NCBI RefSeq assembly: GCF_013623775.1
Contig: NZ_JABFAM010000018.1
Location: forward strand, 1-64,000
DNA: 64,000 nt
Source: Rufibacter sp. XAAS-G3-1
Lineage (GTDB): Bacteria > Bacteroidota > Bacteroidia > Cytophagales > Hymenobacteraceae
Direction of reading: 5' to 3'
Program-made: the position numbers and the translations under genes
In this document: in pieces, positions 53,584 through 62,832 of the stretch
Numbering within the stretch: the first letter of the stretch is position 1
How the letters are laid out: each line of letters opens with the position of its first letter
The notes under the pieces: model-generated
Seen by the model: only the letters and a program-made list of their open reading frames with translations
Databases searched by the model: none
What the model was told of the DNA's origin: nothing

Positions 53584-54921
53584 ATGGTAAGCAAAAAAGT
53601 ATACTTCTGGTCCATTGTGGTAGCGTTGGGCGGATTCTTGTTCGGGTTTGATACCGCAGTCATATCAGGGGCTGAAAAGGCCATCCAGAAACTGTGGAAC
53701 CTGAACGTATTTGAGCATGGGCTAACCGTAGCCATTGCCTTAATAGGGACAGTACTGGGATCTCTCACCGGCGGGATTCCCTCTGATAAATTTGGGCGCA
53801 AGAACACCTTGTTTGGCATTGCGGTACTTTATTTACTGGCCTCTGTGGGTACGGCACTTGCCCCTGACTGGTACACCTTCCTCTTCTTCCGCTTCCTGGG
53901 AGGGATTGGAGTAGGGGTTTCCTCTGTTACGGCTCCCCTGTATATCTCAGAAATTGCTCCGGCCAAATCAAGGGGGAAACTGGTGGCCATGTTCCAGTTC
54001 AACATCGTGTTCGGGATTCTCATGGCTTATGTCTCCAATTATGCGTTTGCCGGTATCAGTGAGCATGACTGGCGCTGGATGCTTGGGATACAGGCCGTTC
54101 CTTCCATTGTCTTCTTAGCCACTATCCTGATGGTGCCGGAAAGCCCGAGGTGGCTGCTACTCAACAGGGCCAATAAGGTGGAAGACGCAAAAAGAACCTT
54201 GGAGATCGCTAACCCAGATGCGAACATCAACCAAATGGTAACAGATATTCTGATGTCTGCGCAAGAGCGCGATGATTTCGGAAACAAACCGGTTCTATTT
54301 TCCAAAAAGTACTCTCTTCCTATAACCTTGGCGGTACTATTTGCCTTCTTCAACCAAGTGTCGGGCATTAATGCTATTATATATTATGCGCCTCGCATTT
54401 TTGAAATGGTAGGCCTTGGTCAAGAGTCTGCTTTGCTTTCCTCCGCTGGAATAGGGTTCGTGAACTTTCTTTTCACGTTGCTGGCGATGAACGTAATTGA
54501 CCGCTTCGGGCGGCGCACACTTATGTTTATCGGATCTTTGGGGCTAATTGTCACGTTGGGGCTGGTGGCCAAAGCTTTCTATTTGGAGGAGTTCAACAGC
54601 ATGTCGGTTCCTGTTTACCTGTTTGTGTATATCGCCTTCTTTGCCTTTTCACAGGGAGCTGTAATTTGGGTATTCATCTCAGAGATTTTCCCTAATCAAG
54701 TGCGTGCCTCTGGCCAAGCCTTGGGCAGTTTCACTCACTGGATCATGGCCGCTGTTATTGCCTTCAGTTTCCCATACATTGCAGAGACGCTTGGGGGCGG
54801 TAATACCTTCATGATCTTCACTGGCATGATGGTGCTCCAGTTGATCTTTGTGTGGCGCATGATGCCAGAAACCAAGGGAACCTCACTGGAGAAAATAGAA
54901 AAAAGTGTGGTCTTCCATTAA
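53584..54921 (+). CDS. MFS sugar porter (fructose uptake)
   Basis: A 445-residue major-facilitator sugar porter with about 12 helices. It shows the sugar-porter pattern: GGFLFGFDTAVISGAEKA near the start, SDKFGRKNTL after TM2, PESPRWLL before the central loop and PETKGTSLE at the C-terminus. The ATG at 53584 is preferred to a TTG at 53563. The fructokinase follows after 12 bp, so it most likely imports fructose released by the GH32 enzyme across the inner membrane. First gene of the operon. Confidence 0.9.
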   Translation: MVSKKVYFWSIVVALGGFLFGFDTAVISGAEKAIQKLWNLNVFEHGLTVAIALIGTVLGSLTGGIPSDKFGRKNTLFGIAVLYLLASVGTALAPDWYTFLFFRFLGGIGVGVSSVTAPLYISEIAPAKSRGKLVAMFQFNIVFGILMAYVSNYAFAGISEHDWRWMLGIQAVPSIVFLATILMVPESPRWLLLNRANKVEDAKRTLEIANPDANINQMVTDILMSAQERDDFGNKPVLFSKKYSLPITLAVLFAFFNQVSGINAIIYYAPRIFEMVGLGQESALLSSAGIGFVNFLFTLLAMNVIDRFGRRTLMFIGSLGLIVTLGLVAKAFYLEEFNSMSVPVYLFVYIAFFAFSQGAVIWVFISEIFPNQVRASGQALGSFTHWIMAAVIAFSFPYIAETLGGGNTFMIFTGMMVLQLIFVWRMMPETKGTSLEKIEKSVVFH

Positions 54922-54933
54922 ATCCTACTCTTT

Positions 54934-55845
54934 ATGCAGCAAAAAATAGTTTGTTTCGGCGAAACCCTCTGGGATATTTTGCCTAGTGGAAAACAGCCCG
55001 GCGGCGCTCCAATGAACGTTGCCATTCACTTGCGGCGAAACGGGTTTTACCCTGTGGTGGTGAGCCGCGTGGGAAACGATGATTTAGGCAAAGAGTTGGT
55101 CTCCTTCTTGGAAGAGCAGCAGGTCAACACTTCCTGTCTACAGACAGGCCAGACCCACTTAACTGGAGTAGTGAAAGCCAACATCTCTGACCGCAATGAG
55201 GTTACCTACAAGATTGTGGAACCAGTAGCCTGGGACTATATTCAGTACGAGGAAAGAATAGCTGAACTGATCTCCCAAAGTGATGTCTTCATTTATGGCA
55301 GCTTAGTGGCGCGCAGTAGTACCTCGCAGGAAACCCTGCTCCAGTATTTACCCTTGGCAAAGCTCAAAATATTTGATGTTAATCTCCGGCCACCACATTA
55401 CACGAATGAACGGGTGTTAACTCTGCTTGAATTTGCCAATATAGTAAAGATGAACCACCAAGAGCTGGCTGAAATCTGCGAATGGCTGGGAGTAGAGGGA
55501 GACTTAGCGCAGCAAATGCACTCCATCAAGGACCACTTCAGTTTAGAACTGGTTATTGTGACCCGGGGCGAGAATGGAGCTGCCGCCTTGAATGAAACTG
55601 CCTTCTTTGAGCATGGAGGCTTTCATGTAGAGGTAGAAGATACAATTGGCAGCGGTGATGCTTTTCTAGCAACGTTCCTGACTAATTATCTCCAGCAAGA
55701 GCCTCTGGAACTAGCTCTGGAGAGAGCCTGCCTTGTTGGTGCCTTCCTGGCAACTCAGAGAGGTGCTACTCCCGCCTATAGACCTCATGAGATTACCAGA
55801 GAATCGCTTAATTCTTCAAAGGAGAATTCCATTCTTCACTCATAA
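54934..55845 (+). CDS. Fructokinase (PfkB family)
   Basis: A 303-residue carbohydrate kinase that would phosphorylate cytosolic fructose with ATP. Signature 1 is PGGAPMNVAIHLRRNGF (about 22-38); signature 2 with the catalytic base is DTIGSGDAFLA (236-246, Asp242). The substrate pocket region DVNLRP is present near 148. It lies 12 bp after the porter and 19 bp before susC. Fructose is favoured by context; ribose and other PfkB sugars cannot be excluded from sequence. Confidence 0.9.
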   Translation: MQQKIVCFGETLWDILPSGKQPGGAPMNVAIHLRRNGFYPVVVSRVGNDDLGKELVSFLEEQQVNTSCLQTGQTHLTGVVKANISDRNEVTYKIVEPVAWDYIQYEERIAELISQSDVFIYGSLVARSSTSQETLLQYLPLAKLKIFDVNLRPPHYTNERVLTLLEFANIVKMNHQELAEICEWLGVEGDLAQQMHSIKDHFSLELVIVTRGENGAAALNETAFFEHGGFHVEVEDTIGSGDAFLATFLTNYLQQEPLELALERACLVGAFLATQRGATPAYRPHEITRESLNSSKENSILHS

Positions 55846-55864
55846 ACATACAAACCAATAAAAT

Positions 55865-58800
55865 ATGAAAAGAGTCTTACATCTAATCTTTCTTTTGCTT
55901 TGTATGGCCCAAGCCGTGCAAGGTCAAAGTACTGGGGAAATTACCGGAAGAGTGATTTCAGCAGGCAATAACGAGCCATTAATAGGAGTATCAGTGGTGG
56001 TGAAAGGCACAACTACCGGCGCTACAACTGATATGAATGGTAGATTCTCCCTCCAAGCTGCTGACAATGCCACCTTGGTGATTACCTACATTGGATTTAT
56101 TTCTCAAGAGGTGGCCGTAGATGGGAGAAATAATATCCAGGTCACTCTACAGTCTGATACCAAAATACTGGATGAAATAGTGGTGACAGGGTACCAGACA
56201 GAGCGCAAAAAAGATTTAACAGGGGCCGTTTCAGTGGTAGATGTGGACGAGATGAAGAAGCAGTCGGTGGCAAACCCCATAAAGGCACTGCAAGGTCAGG
56301 TAGCCGGTATGGTGGTAACGGGTAACGGATCACCAAGCGCACCGGCTACGGTAAGAATAAGGGGGATTGGAACTCTCAATAACAATGATCCGCTTTACAT
56401 TATTGACGGTGTGCCAACCAAGGCCGGCATGCATGAGTTGAACCCCGCCGACATTGAATCCCTACAGGTGCTGAAAGACGCCTCAGCGGCCAGTATCTAT
56501 GGCTCTCGGGCAGCCAACGGCGTAATTATTATTACTACAAAGCGGGGCAAGGTAGGCCAATCGCAGATAAGCGCAAATGCCTACACTTCCATCTCCCGCT
56601 ACATTAACCGCACTGAAATGCTGGATACGGAAGGGTACGGAAGAGCCTTGTGGCAAGCCAACATCAACAACGGTTCAGATCCAAATAATAATAGTGTGCA
56701 ATACCGCTTTGATTGGGGAGTAGACCCCCAAACTGGTAAACCAGCACTTAACAAAGTGATGGTGCCAGAGTTTCTTGATGCCGCCCAAACCATGAGGTCC
56801 TCAAACACAGACTGGTTTGATGAAATATCCCGCACTGGCGTCATCCAGAATTATGACTTGTCGCTCTCTAACGGTACAGAGAACGGGAGCTACCTTTTGT
56901 CACTGGGCTACTTTGACAATCAGGGCGTCATCAATACTTCTGAATTTAACAGGATTTCAGCCCGTCTTAATTCAGACTATAAATTCTTCAATGGCAGGGT
57001 AACCGTTGGGCAGAACCTGAGTTTAACAAAAACCGAGGAAGTAGGGGCTGGCCCCATCAATGAAGCCATGCAGGCGTTGCCGTTGATACCAGTTAGAACC
57101 ATAGATGGAATTGGCTGGGGGGGGCCAGTAGGAGGGATGAATGACCGCCAGAACCCTGTTCGCTTAATTGAAGACAACAAGCAGAACGGTTATGACTATA
57201 CCCGCATCTTTGGTAATTTCTTTGCAGATGTCAAGTTAATAGAAGGGCTGACGTTCCGCACCAATGTTGGGGTTGATTATGGTAATTACACGCAAAGAAG
57301 ATATCGGAAAAGGTACATGTCAGGCTATCTAAACAACCCAGAAAACAGACTGGAGTCAAATCAAAGCCATAGTGTCAAAACCACGTGGAGTAATACCTTG
57401 AACTATAATTATGTACAGGGTGACCATAGAGTAGATGCCTTATTAGGGACAGAGTACTATGAAGAGAATTTCAATACCTTTTGGGCTTCCAGAGAAGGAT
57501 TCTTAGTGGAGGATGATGACTTTATGTACCTGGATGCCGGGGTAGGGGACAAAGACAACGGAGGAAGTGGTGCCAAGAACGTGTTGCTGTCCTATTTCAG
57601 TAAAGTCAACTACTCCTATTTAGATAAATATCTGTTCTCTGCAACCCTCCGTCGGGACGGATCTTCCCGCTTCGGTAAAAACAACCGCTTTGGAACCTTC
57701 CCAGCTTTCTCTTTGGGATGGCGCTTGAGCGAAGAGGGCTTCGTGAAAAACAATACTACCTTTTTCAATGACCTGAAACTGCGCTTCGGCTGGGGAAAGA
57801 CTGGTAACCAAGAAATAGCAAACAATGCTATTTATGGTCTCTACTATACTGATTATGCCAATACATCTTATGACATAGGAGGTAACAAGAGCGGCGTGTT
57901 GCCATCTGGTTTCAAATTGACCCAAAACGCCAACCCAGACCTTAAATGGGAGGCCAGCACCATGACCAATTTTGGTTTGGACTTTGAAGTGTTGAACCAG
58001 AAATTTTACGGTAGCGCCGAGTATTATATTAGGGAAACCTCTGACATCCTTTTACTTCCCCCCTACATAGGTACCTTGGGAGAAGGCGGTAACCAATGGG
58101 TGAACGGTGCCTCCATGGAGAACAAAGGTTTTGAATTGACCCTAGGGAATAGAACTAAAATAGGAAATGATCTTTCAATAGATATCAATGCCAACTTTAG
58201 CACTTACCGCAATAAGATAACAGAGTTGCCCGCCGAAGTGGTGAATGCTTACGGTGGAGATGGAAGAGGCCAAAATATCTTAGGCCGGCCCATTGGGTCT
58301 TTTTTCGGCTATGTGGCAGACGGCTTGTTCCGAACACAGGAGGAAGTTGACGCCCACGCTACCCAAAATGGAAAATCCTTAGGGAGAATCCGGTACAAAG
58401 ACCTGAATGATGATGGAGTGATTGATGATTATGACCGTACTTGGATCGGTACCCCGCACCCAGATTATACCTATGGGTTGAACTTGTCAGGGACTTATAA
58501 GAGATTCGATTTCTCTTTCCTGCTTCAAGGAGTGGCGGGTATTGATGTAGTAAATGACTTCAAGTTCTCCACAGATTTTTGGAGTGTATCTGAAACGGGC
58601 TCTAATAAAGGGGCCCGGCTCTTGGGGGCCTGGTCCCCTTCCAACCCTGACTCAGACATTCCAGCCATCGCTTTGACAGATGCAAACTTTGAATCACGCT
58701 TCTCTACCTATTTCATAGAGAATGGCTCTTATTTAAAGCTTAGAAATGCTCAGATTGGGTACACCTTTGGTGGGGCATTGCTGAACCGGATAAAAGTAAG

Positions 58801-58942
58801 CTCTCTGCGGATTTATATAGGTGGCGATAATTTAGGGATACTTCTTAAAAGCGACTCATTTACTGGGGTAGATCCTGAAAACCCTGGCTACGGCTACCCC
58901 AATCCGTTGGTATTGACTACAGGTGTTAATGTTAGATTCTAG
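55865..58942 (+). CDS. susC: SusC-family TonB-dependent transporter
   Basis: A 1025-residue outer-membrane importer for fructan oligosaccharides. Signal peptide to about VQGQ, a carboxypeptidase-like domain (about 24-100: ITGRVISAGNNEPLIGVSVV), plug (about 110-235: IRGIGTLNNNDPLYIIDGVP, YGSRAANGVIIITTKRG) and 22-strand barrel ending in the aromatic VNVRF. Only 19 bp separate it from the kinase and 17 bp from susD, with which it forms a lidded complex. No N-terminal secretin/STN domain, so it is not an anti-sigma signalling type, which agrees with control by the HTCS. Confidence 0.93.
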   Translation: MKRVLHLIFLLLCMAQAVQGQSTGEITGRVISAGNNEPLIGVSVVVKGTTTGATTDMNGRFSLQAADNATLVITYIGFISQEVAVDGRNNIQVTLQSDTKILDEIVVTGYQTERKKDLTGAVSVVDVDEMKKQSVANPIKALQGQVAGMVVTGNGSPSAPATVRIRGIGTLNNNDPLYIIDGVPTKAGMHELNPADIESLQVLKDASAASIYGSRAANGVIIITTKRGKVGQSQISANAYTSISRYINRTEMLDTEGYGRALWQANINNGSDPNNNSVQYRFDWGVDPQTGKPALNKVMVPEFLDAAQTMRSSNTDWFDEISRTGVIQNYDLSLSNGTENGSYLLSLGYFDNQGVINTSEFNRISARLNSDYKFFNGRVTVGQNLSLTKTEEVGAGPINEAMQALPLIPVRTIDGIGWGGPVGGMNDRQNPVRLIEDNKQNGYDYTRIFGNFFADVKLIEGLTFRTNVGVDYGNYTQRRYRKRYMSGYLNNPENRLESNQSHSVKTTWSNTLNYNYVQGDHRVDALLGTEYYEENFNTFWASREGFLVEDDDFMYLDAGVGDKDNGGSGAKNVLLSYFSKVNYSYLDKYLFSATLRRDGSSRFGKNNRFGTFPAFSLGWRLSEEGFVKNNTTFFNDLKLRFGWGKTGNQEIANNAIYGLYYTDYANTSYDIGGNKSGVLPSGFKLTQNANPDLKWEASTMTNFGLDFEVLNQKFYGSAEYYIRETSDILLLPPYIGTLGEGGNQWVNGASMENKGFELTLGNRTKIGNDLSIDINANFSTYRNKITELPAEVVNAYGGDGRGQNILGRPIGSFFGYVADGLFRTQEEVDAHATQNGKSLGRIRYKDLNDDGVIDDYDRTWIGTPHPDYTYGLNLSGTYKRFDFSFLLQGVAGIDVVNDFKFSTDFWSVSETGSNKGARLLGAWSPSNPDSDIPAIALTDANFESRFSTYFIENGSYLKLRNAQIGYTFGGALLNRIKVSSLRIYIGGDNLGILLKSDSFTGVDPENPGYGYPNPLVLTTGVNVRF

Positions 58943-58959
58943 TTTATCCTGAAAATCTT

Positions 58960-60657
58960 ATGAAAAAGTACATAATTATATTGGTAGGGACTTTGATGAT
59001 AAGTTCTGCCTGTGAAGATAATCTTGATGTCAATCCGCGGGGAGCATTGCAGGAAGAACAAGTTAATACTCCAGAAGCGGCTGAAGGCTTTGTGATTGCG
59101 GCTTATTCCCATCTGGGAAATGATGAGATAAACCGGGCCAATAGTCTCTGGCAGTATGGCAACGTAAGAGCCGATGACGCTTACAAAGGTGGCCGTGACC
59201 CGGGAGATGGACAGGGATTCCACTTTATGGAAACGTTTGTCAATACCCGGCCAGACATGTGGGAGCTGGACGGTATGTGGTTTCAGCTGTACATAGGGGT
59301 GCGGCGGGCAAACGAAGGCCTGCGGCTCCTGAACAACTTTACAGAACAGCAATTCCCTTTGCTGAACACCAGAAAAGCAGAATTGCGTTTCTTACGGGGG
59401 CACTACTATTTCCAGTTGAAAATCTTATTCAACAGAATTCCATATATGGATGAGAATGTGCCGGCAGATGAGTACAAGTTTATCACCAACGTAGAGTTAA
59501 CCAGTGATGAGCTTTGGGAGAAAATTGCTCAGGATTTTGAGTTCGCCGCTGCTAACCTGCCTGTCACTCAGCCACAAATTGGCAGGGCCAACCAAACGGC
59601 AGCGTATGCCTATCTGGCCAAGGTTCGCCTCTACCAGGCATATGAGCAGAATGAGCAACACACGGTCATCAACGTGAACCCGCAACGCCTACAGCAGGTG
59701 ATTGAGGCAGCAGACAAAGTCATAGCCTCAAAGTATAGTTTGCAACCTGACTTTGCGAACAACTTCTTGACTGGGCCTTATGAAAATGGGGTGGAGTCCA
59801 TCTTCGCAGTGCAGTTCTCTAAGAGTGACGAAACAGCTAACGGGCGCCTTAACTGGGGAGACATGCTTACTGTACCGCAAGGGTTAGGCTGCTGTGATTT
59901 TCAGAAGCCGTCACAGAATTTAGTGAATGCCTTCAGAACCAACGCAGAGGGGGTGCCTTTACTGGATACATACAATACGGTAAATGTTGATTTTTCCCAA
60001 AACACAGTGGACCCAAGATTAGACCATACTGTGGCACGTCCCGGCAATCCATGGAAGTATGAGCCCAACCGGGTATTTACAGAAGGGTGGAGCCGCTCTC
60101 CGCAGATTTACGGTTTTTACAATTCTATGAAAGAGAATGTGTCGCCTGATGATCCAGGTTTTACCAACGTAGATCCCTTCTATGGCAACACAAAGCCAAG
60201 AATTGTGCTTCGCTACGCAGATGTGCTTCTGTTTAAAGCGGAGGCCTTGATAGAATTGGGCCGTCAAGATGAGGCCTTGCCTATCATCAACCAGATCAGA
60301 GCCCGGGCTGCGGCAAGTACCACTCGTCTCAAGAATGCTGCCGGGGCCTTTACTGCCAACTATTTTGTTAGGCCCTATGTGCCTGGCACCAACATAAATT
60401 GGACGCAGGAAAATGCCCGACAGGCGCTTCGATTTGAACGCAGGCTGGAGATGGCCATGGAAGGAAGTCGCTTCTTTGACCTTGTGCGCTGGGGCATCGC
60501 CGATGAGGTCATGAACAGCTATCTGGCGGTAGAGCAAAACCGCAAAGAGTTCTACAAAGGGGCCTTCTTCATTGAGGGCAAGCACGAGTACCTGCCTATT
60601 CCCCAGAACCAGATTTTCTGGAGCGAGAACCGCTATGTACAGAACCCAAATTATTAA
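58960..60657 (+). CDS. susD: SusD-family surface glycan-binding lipoprotein
   Basis: A 565-residue RagB/SusD lipoprotein. Lipobox MISSAC at about Cys18, N-terminal SusD-like region (LDVNPRGALQEEQVNTPEAA) and a mainly helical TPR-containing body; the C-terminal conserved part (RQALRFERRLEMAMEGSRFF, LVRWGIADE) is present. It should bind fructan at the cell surface and close over SusC. It starts 17 bp after susC and is followed by a strong hairpin. Confidence 0.92.
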   Translation: MKKYIIILVGTLMISSACEDNLDVNPRGALQEEQVNTPEAAEGFVIAAYSHLGNDEINRANSLWQYGNVRADDAYKGGRDPGDGQGFHFMETFVNTRPDMWELDGMWFQLYIGVRRANEGLRLLNNFTEQQFPLLNTRKAELRFLRGHYYFQLKILFNRIPYMDENVPADEYKFITNVELTSDELWEKIAQDFEFAAANLPVTQPQIGRANQTAAYAYLAKVRLYQAYEQNEQHTVINVNPQRLQQVIEAADKVIASKYSLQPDFANNFLTGPYENGVESIFAVQFSKSDETANGRLNWGDMLTVPQGLGCCDFQKPSQNLVNAFRTNAEGVPLLDTYNTVNVDFSQNTVDPRLDHTVARPGNPWKYEPNRVFTEGWSRSPQIYGFYNSMKENVSPDDPGFTNVDPFYGNTKPRIVLRYADVLLFKAEALIELGRQDEALPIINQIRARAAASTTRLKNAAGAFTANYFVRPYVPGTNINWTQENARQALRFERRLEMAMEGSRFFDLVRWGIADEVMNSYLAVEQNRKEFYKGAFFIEGKHEYLPIPQNQIFWSENRYVQNPNY

Positions 60658-60667
60658 ACCAGTTACC

Positions 60668-60724
60668 GCTCATTTCTGTTTTTAGCCTATTTTATTCAAA
60701 AACAGGCTAAAAACAGAAATGAGC
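60668..60724 (+). terminator. Perfect 21-bp stem-loop between susD and GH32
   Basis: Arms 60668-60688 and 60704-60724 are exactly complementary, with a 15-nt AT-rich loop. No T-run follows the stem, so it may be an attenuator, an mRNA-processing or stabiliser structure, or a dispersed palindrome rather than a full terminator. It would lower expression of the GH32 gene relative to susC/susD. Confidence 0.65.
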
Positions 60725-60808
60725 CAAAACTGTCAAACCACAGAAGAGACAGGGTAGATTTCTAGGGAAACACAGCATTTGTAACATCTATTGTAGACAC
60801 GGCCATTT

Positions 60809-62776
60809 ATGATCCAACAGAAGCATAAAGTACAGGTAGGGTTTGTGTTGTCTCTGCTGCTCTGCAATTTTTTGGCACTGGCACAATACAAGGAGAAATA
60901 CCGTCCTCAGTTTCATTTCAGCCCCCTTAAAGGGTGGATTGGTGACCCAGACGGCTTGGTTTTCACTGATGGCAAATACCACTTGTTCTGGTGGGGGCAT
61001 GCCGTTTCTGAAGATCTGGTGCACTGGAAGGAGTTGCCGTATCCCATGAAGGGCGGAGACGGTTCCTTCTCCTATTTTTCAGGCTCGGTGGTTGTCGATA
61101 GAGAAAACACCTCTGGGTTTGGGCCTAAAAGCATGGTTGCAATTTATACCAGGCATATGCCCGGCGATTCTTTGCCAGAAACACAAGCCTTGTCTGTAAG
61201 CAATGACGGTATCTACTTCCATTATTATCAGGATAATCCGGTCTTGGACATCAATAAGGTGTTTTTCAGAGATCCGCAGGTGTTCTGGTATGAGCCCCAG
61301 CAAAAATGGATTATGGTGGTGGTTTTACCGGATGTGCAGAAAATCCAGGTCTATGATTCAAAAGACCTCAAGAACTGGAACTTCCTCAGTGATTTTGGAG
61401 GACTAGGTGCCCAGAGTGCTTTTTGGGAATGCCCAGATCTTTTTGAGCTCCCGGTGGAAGGAGATGGTACTGAAAAACGATGGGTTATGCTCATTGGCCG
61501 TGGCCCTAACAAGGTACAGTATTTTGTTGGCTCTTTTGACGGCGAAACCTTCAAGGCAGATGAAGAGACGGCCGCGTATCTGAGCTTAGGCAAAGGCCTG
61601 CCAGGTGAGATTTTCGCTGACTTTGAGGAGCGGGCTCTCCATGATTGGAACGCCTCTGGAGATGGCTTTAGCCAAACGCCTGCTAACCTTGATTCTGTGG
61701 TACATCTAGGAACGGGGTTCGTGTCTTCTTATTCCAGAGACAGCAACACTGGAACACTCACCTCTTCCCCATTTACTATCAGCCAGAATGCCATAAATTT
61801 CTTGGTGGCAGGAGGGAATGATGTGAAGGGAACTGCTATTAACTTGGTAGTAGACGGTAAAGTTGTGCGAAGTACCACGGGAGATAACAGTTCAGTCTTT
61901 AAGTGGAAAGGATGGGACGTACATGAGCTAAAAGGGAAGAAGGCAACTATCCAGATAATAGACAACATTGCGGGCGGTAAGTGGGGGTATATTGCCATAG
62001 ACCATATTCTTTTTTCTGACTTGTTGATGAACCAAGGGTTAGAACATGCCATCTGGATAGACTATGGAACTGATTTCTACGCCGCAAGAACTTGGCGAGA
62101 CATAGAAAAGGTAAGCAACCGCACTGTGATGTTGGGCTGGTTGGGCAATTGGGATTATGCCAGAGTAGTGCCAGGTTCCTGGGGCAAAGGTTTTGAATCT
62201 GTCCCCAGAGAAATCAAGTTGGTCAAGCAGCCCGCCGGGATCCGTTTGATGCAGAGACCAATCCCAGAACTACAGAAGCTAAGGGCAGGTAGCTACCAGT
62301 TCAAAAACCGCAATATCAAAAGCACGGGCCCAATTAAAGGTTTTCAGCCCAGCCAAAATACCTATGAGTTGGAAGTGACCTTTGATACGAATACAAAAGC
62401 AGTCTTTGGGTTAAACTTACTTGTGGGGAATGGCCGAAAGCTGGTAGTGCAATATGATCCCGCCACAGCAAATTTAAGCCTTGACAGAACCCTTTGTACA
62501 GATTTTACAGCAAACACAAAATTTAACCAAAAATTCCCGGCAAAAATGAATGTGGCGGTGGCACCCCAAAAGGGTAAACTGCGACTGCACATTCTGGTAG
62601 ATCAATCCTCAGTGGAGGTTTTTACCAACAAGGGCGAAGTAGTGTTAAGCGCCTTGACATTTCCGGCAGAATCACAGACGGGAATAGAGTTGTTTTCCAG
62701 TAATGGGACCACCAATGTGCTTGAATTTAAAGCTTGGGAATTGTCTTCTATATGGACAAATATTCCAAAGGATTAG
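60809..62776 (+). CDS. GH32 fructanase (levanase/inulinase-like) with inserted beta-sandwich domain
   Basis: A 655-residue secreted glycoside hydrolase of family 32 that cleaves fructans to fructose. Signal peptide ends at LALAQ; there is no lipobox. The nucleophile motif is GWIGDPDGLVF (Asp46), a variant of WMNDPNG. RDP (about 154-156) and WECPDLF with acid/base Glu207 are present. An insertion of about 135 residues (about 268-402: FADFEERALHDWNASGDGFS; VVDGKVVRSTTGDNSS) interrupts the propeller and looks like a carbohydrate-binding beta-sandwich. Catalysis resumes at HAIWIDYGTDFYAART, and the C-terminal beta-sandwich of GH32 ends the protein. Levan versus inulin cannot be decided. Confidence 0.9.
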   Translation: MIQQKHKVQVGFVLSLLLCNFLALAQYKEKYRPQFHFSPLKGWIGDPDGLVFTDGKYHLFWWGHAVSEDLVHWKELPYPMKGGDGSFSYFSGSVVVDRENTSGFGPKSMVAIYTRHMPGDSLPETQALSVSNDGIYFHYYQDNPVLDINKVFFRDPQVFWYEPQQKWIMVVVLPDVQKIQVYDSKDLKNWNFLSDFGGLGAQSAFWECPDLFELPVEGDGTEKRWVMLIGRGPNKVQYFVGSFDGETFKADEETAAYLSLGKGLPGEIFADFEERALHDWNASGDGFSQTPANLDSVVHLGTGFVSSYSRDSNTGTLTSSPFTISQNAINFLVAGGNDVKGTAINLVVDGKVVRSTTGDNSSVFKWKGWDVHELKGKKATIQIIDNIAGGKWGYIAIDHILFSDLLMNQGLEHAIWIDYGTDFYAARTWRDIEKVSNRTVMLGWLGNWDYARVVPGSWGKGFESVPREIKLVKQPAGIRLMQRPIPELQKLRAGSYQFKNRNIKSTGPIKGFQPSQNTYELEVTFDTNTKAVFGLNLLVGNGRKLVVQYDPATANLSLDRTLCTDFTANTKFNQKFPAKMNVAVAPQKGKLRLHILVDQSSVEVFTNKGEVVLSALTFPAESQTGIELFSSNGTTNVLEFKAWELSSIWTNIPKD

Positions 62777-62832
62777 GCTTCAAACAACAAAAAAATAAGT
62801 AAACCTAACAGAAATAAAAAGGAGACTTGAAT

